From Chromatiaceae bacterium (lineage in GTDB: Bacteria; Pseudomonadota; Gammaproteobacteria; Chromatiales; Chromatiaceae): 64,000 bases of DNA. This document shows positions 63,389-64,000 of the stretch, piece by piece. The stretch covers positions 1 to 64,000 of the forward strand of contig JALOTB010000005.1 of the NCBI GenBank assembly GCA_025458165.1, read 5' to 3'. Within the stretch, counting starts at the first letter, position 1. The number at the start of each line of letters is the position of its first letter. Both the position numbers and the translations under genes were made by a program. The notes under the pieces were generated by a model. That model had not been told where the DNA came from, did not search any database, and saw only the letters and a list, made by a program, of their open reading frames with translations.

Positions 63389-64000
63389 TCAGAAGGTTTG
63401 GCCGAAGCCGAACTGGAAGATCTGCGTGTCGTCATCGTCTTTGTCGTTCAGAGGATAGGCCAGGCTCATGGAGAGCGCGCCGACCGGTGAGAGCCAAACG
63501 ACCGAGAGGCCGGTGGAATAGCGCAGATCGCTGAGGCTGAAGCTGCCGCTTGGGGAGATGAGCTCGTCGCTCTCGGTCACCCAAACATTGCCGAAGTCGA
63601 AGAAGGCACCGAGCCTCAGTGTCTTCGCAAAGTCGCCCCCGATGGGCGGCGGCGCGTAGAGCTCGACACTGCCAACCACCTTGGCATTGCCGCCGACCGG
63701 GTCTTGATCCCCCGTCGACTCGCGCGGACCCAGCGTGTTCTCCTTCCAGCCCCGCACCGTACGCGGGCCGCCGGCGAAGAAGTTCTCGAAGAAGGGAAAC
63801 TGGCTGGTATCCCCGTAGGCATTACCGTAGCCAAGGTCCGCGTTGAGCGCCAAGGTGAACTGGCTCGTCAGCGGCACGTAATGACGGTGCCGATACGTCA
63901 GGCGGTAATACTGGAGATCGCTGCCGGGGACGCCGACCTCGCCGACCAGGTTCTGAAGCCCACCCCGCGTGGGAAAGACGGCACTGTCACGTGTGTCGTT
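63389..64000 (-). CDS. bamA: Outer membrane assembly factor BamA, C-terminal barrel (5' part off the right edge)
   Basis: The frame is open from base 64000 to the stop at 63389. It encodes the end of the 16-stranded barrel: AVFPTRGGLQNLVGEVG, YYRLTYRHRHYVPLTSQFTL, FFENFFAGGPRTVRGW (the conserved VRGF/W loop), LRLGAFFDFGNVW and the terminal FQFGFGQTF with its C-terminal aromatic residue. It is followed by skp after 10 nt. Confidence 0.96.
   Translation of the reverse strand, partial: NDTRDSAVFPTRGGLQNLVGEVGVPGSDLQYYRLTYRHRHYVPLTSQFTLALNADLGYGNAYGDTSQFPFFENFFAGGPRTVRGWKENTLGPRESTGDQDPVGGNAKVVGSVELYAPPPIGGDFAKTLRLGAFFDFGNVWVTESDELISPSGSFSLSDLRYSTGLSVVWLSPVGALSMSLAYPLNDKDDDDTQIFQFGFGQTF

Noticed and set aside
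1..64000. tRNA, rRNA or riboswitch genes
   Set aside because: No cloverleaf, TTCRANY-type T-loop with matching arms or known riboswitch core was recognised by eye. A tRNAscan/Rfam run would be decisive.

Overview
The window is high-GC, densely coded DNA. It most likely comes from a gammaproteobacterial sulfur-oxidising autotroph, with Chromatiales (purple-sulfur-type) the best guess. The guess rests on a Qmo/Hdr-type module (qmoA-qmoB-hdrC-hdrB) that serves APS reductase, a cbbQ/cbbO Rubisco-activase pair, the gammaproteobacterial lipid A block bamA-skp-lpxD-fabZ-lpxA-lpxB-rnhB at the right edge, a PA2778/PA2779 pair and an exosortase H system. No rRNA, tRNA, CRISPR array or intact mobile element was seen. 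Several genes look damaged (mtaB 5' end, a modC fragment, an IPTL-CTERM gene with a frameshift, a DUF853 ATPase without a usable P-loop, an IS5-type remnant). This means either real decay or draft-level sequence errors.

Layout. 1-8.2 kb: the start of a secreted subtilisin-like protease (off the left edge), mtaB, a small secreted protein, a modC remnant, then an exosortase locus: a P-domain repeat protein whose IPTL-CTERM sorting tail has been cut off by a 25-nt deletion, an IS5-type remnant, exosortase xrtH and its associated membrane protein. 8.2-14.9 kb (minus): qmoA-qmoB-hdrC-hdrB with a terminator, then pcm and a membrane protein. 15-22.9 kb (plus): hybrid histidine kinase, DUF853 ATPase, cbbQ, cbbO, an MlaC-like protein and a retropepsin-like protease. 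22.9-30.9 kb: gamma-glutamyltransferase, an FGE-sulfatase-domain protein overlapping a PfkB kinase, a secreted protein, a PQQ-type sugar dehydrogenase lipoprotein and a ClC channel. 30.9-36.2 kb (minus): MFS transporter, cold-shock/DUF1294 protein, CFA-synthase-like methyltransferase and FAD oxidoreductase, packed as one operon, preceded by two small secreted proteins. 36.5-38.2 kb: PA2779/PA2778 pair and a small ferredoxin-fold protein.

38.4-56.4 kb is the most striking region. Two complete V/A-type ATPase operons sit back to back and are transcribed away from a shared ~0.9-kb centre. Each has the same order, (G/H)-C-I-K-F-E-A-B-D, but the subunits differ clearly in length and sequence, so these are two distinct enzymes rather than a fresh duplication. 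Several gene junctions in these operons carry short heptanucleotide repeats, in two cases exactly where a Shine-Dalgarno sequence would be expected.

56.5-64 kb: a TlpA-like thioredoxin, a YihY/BrkB membrane protein, and the rnhB-lpxB-lpxA-fabZ-lpxD-skp-bamA outer-membrane biogenesis operon, which leaves through the right edge inside bamA.
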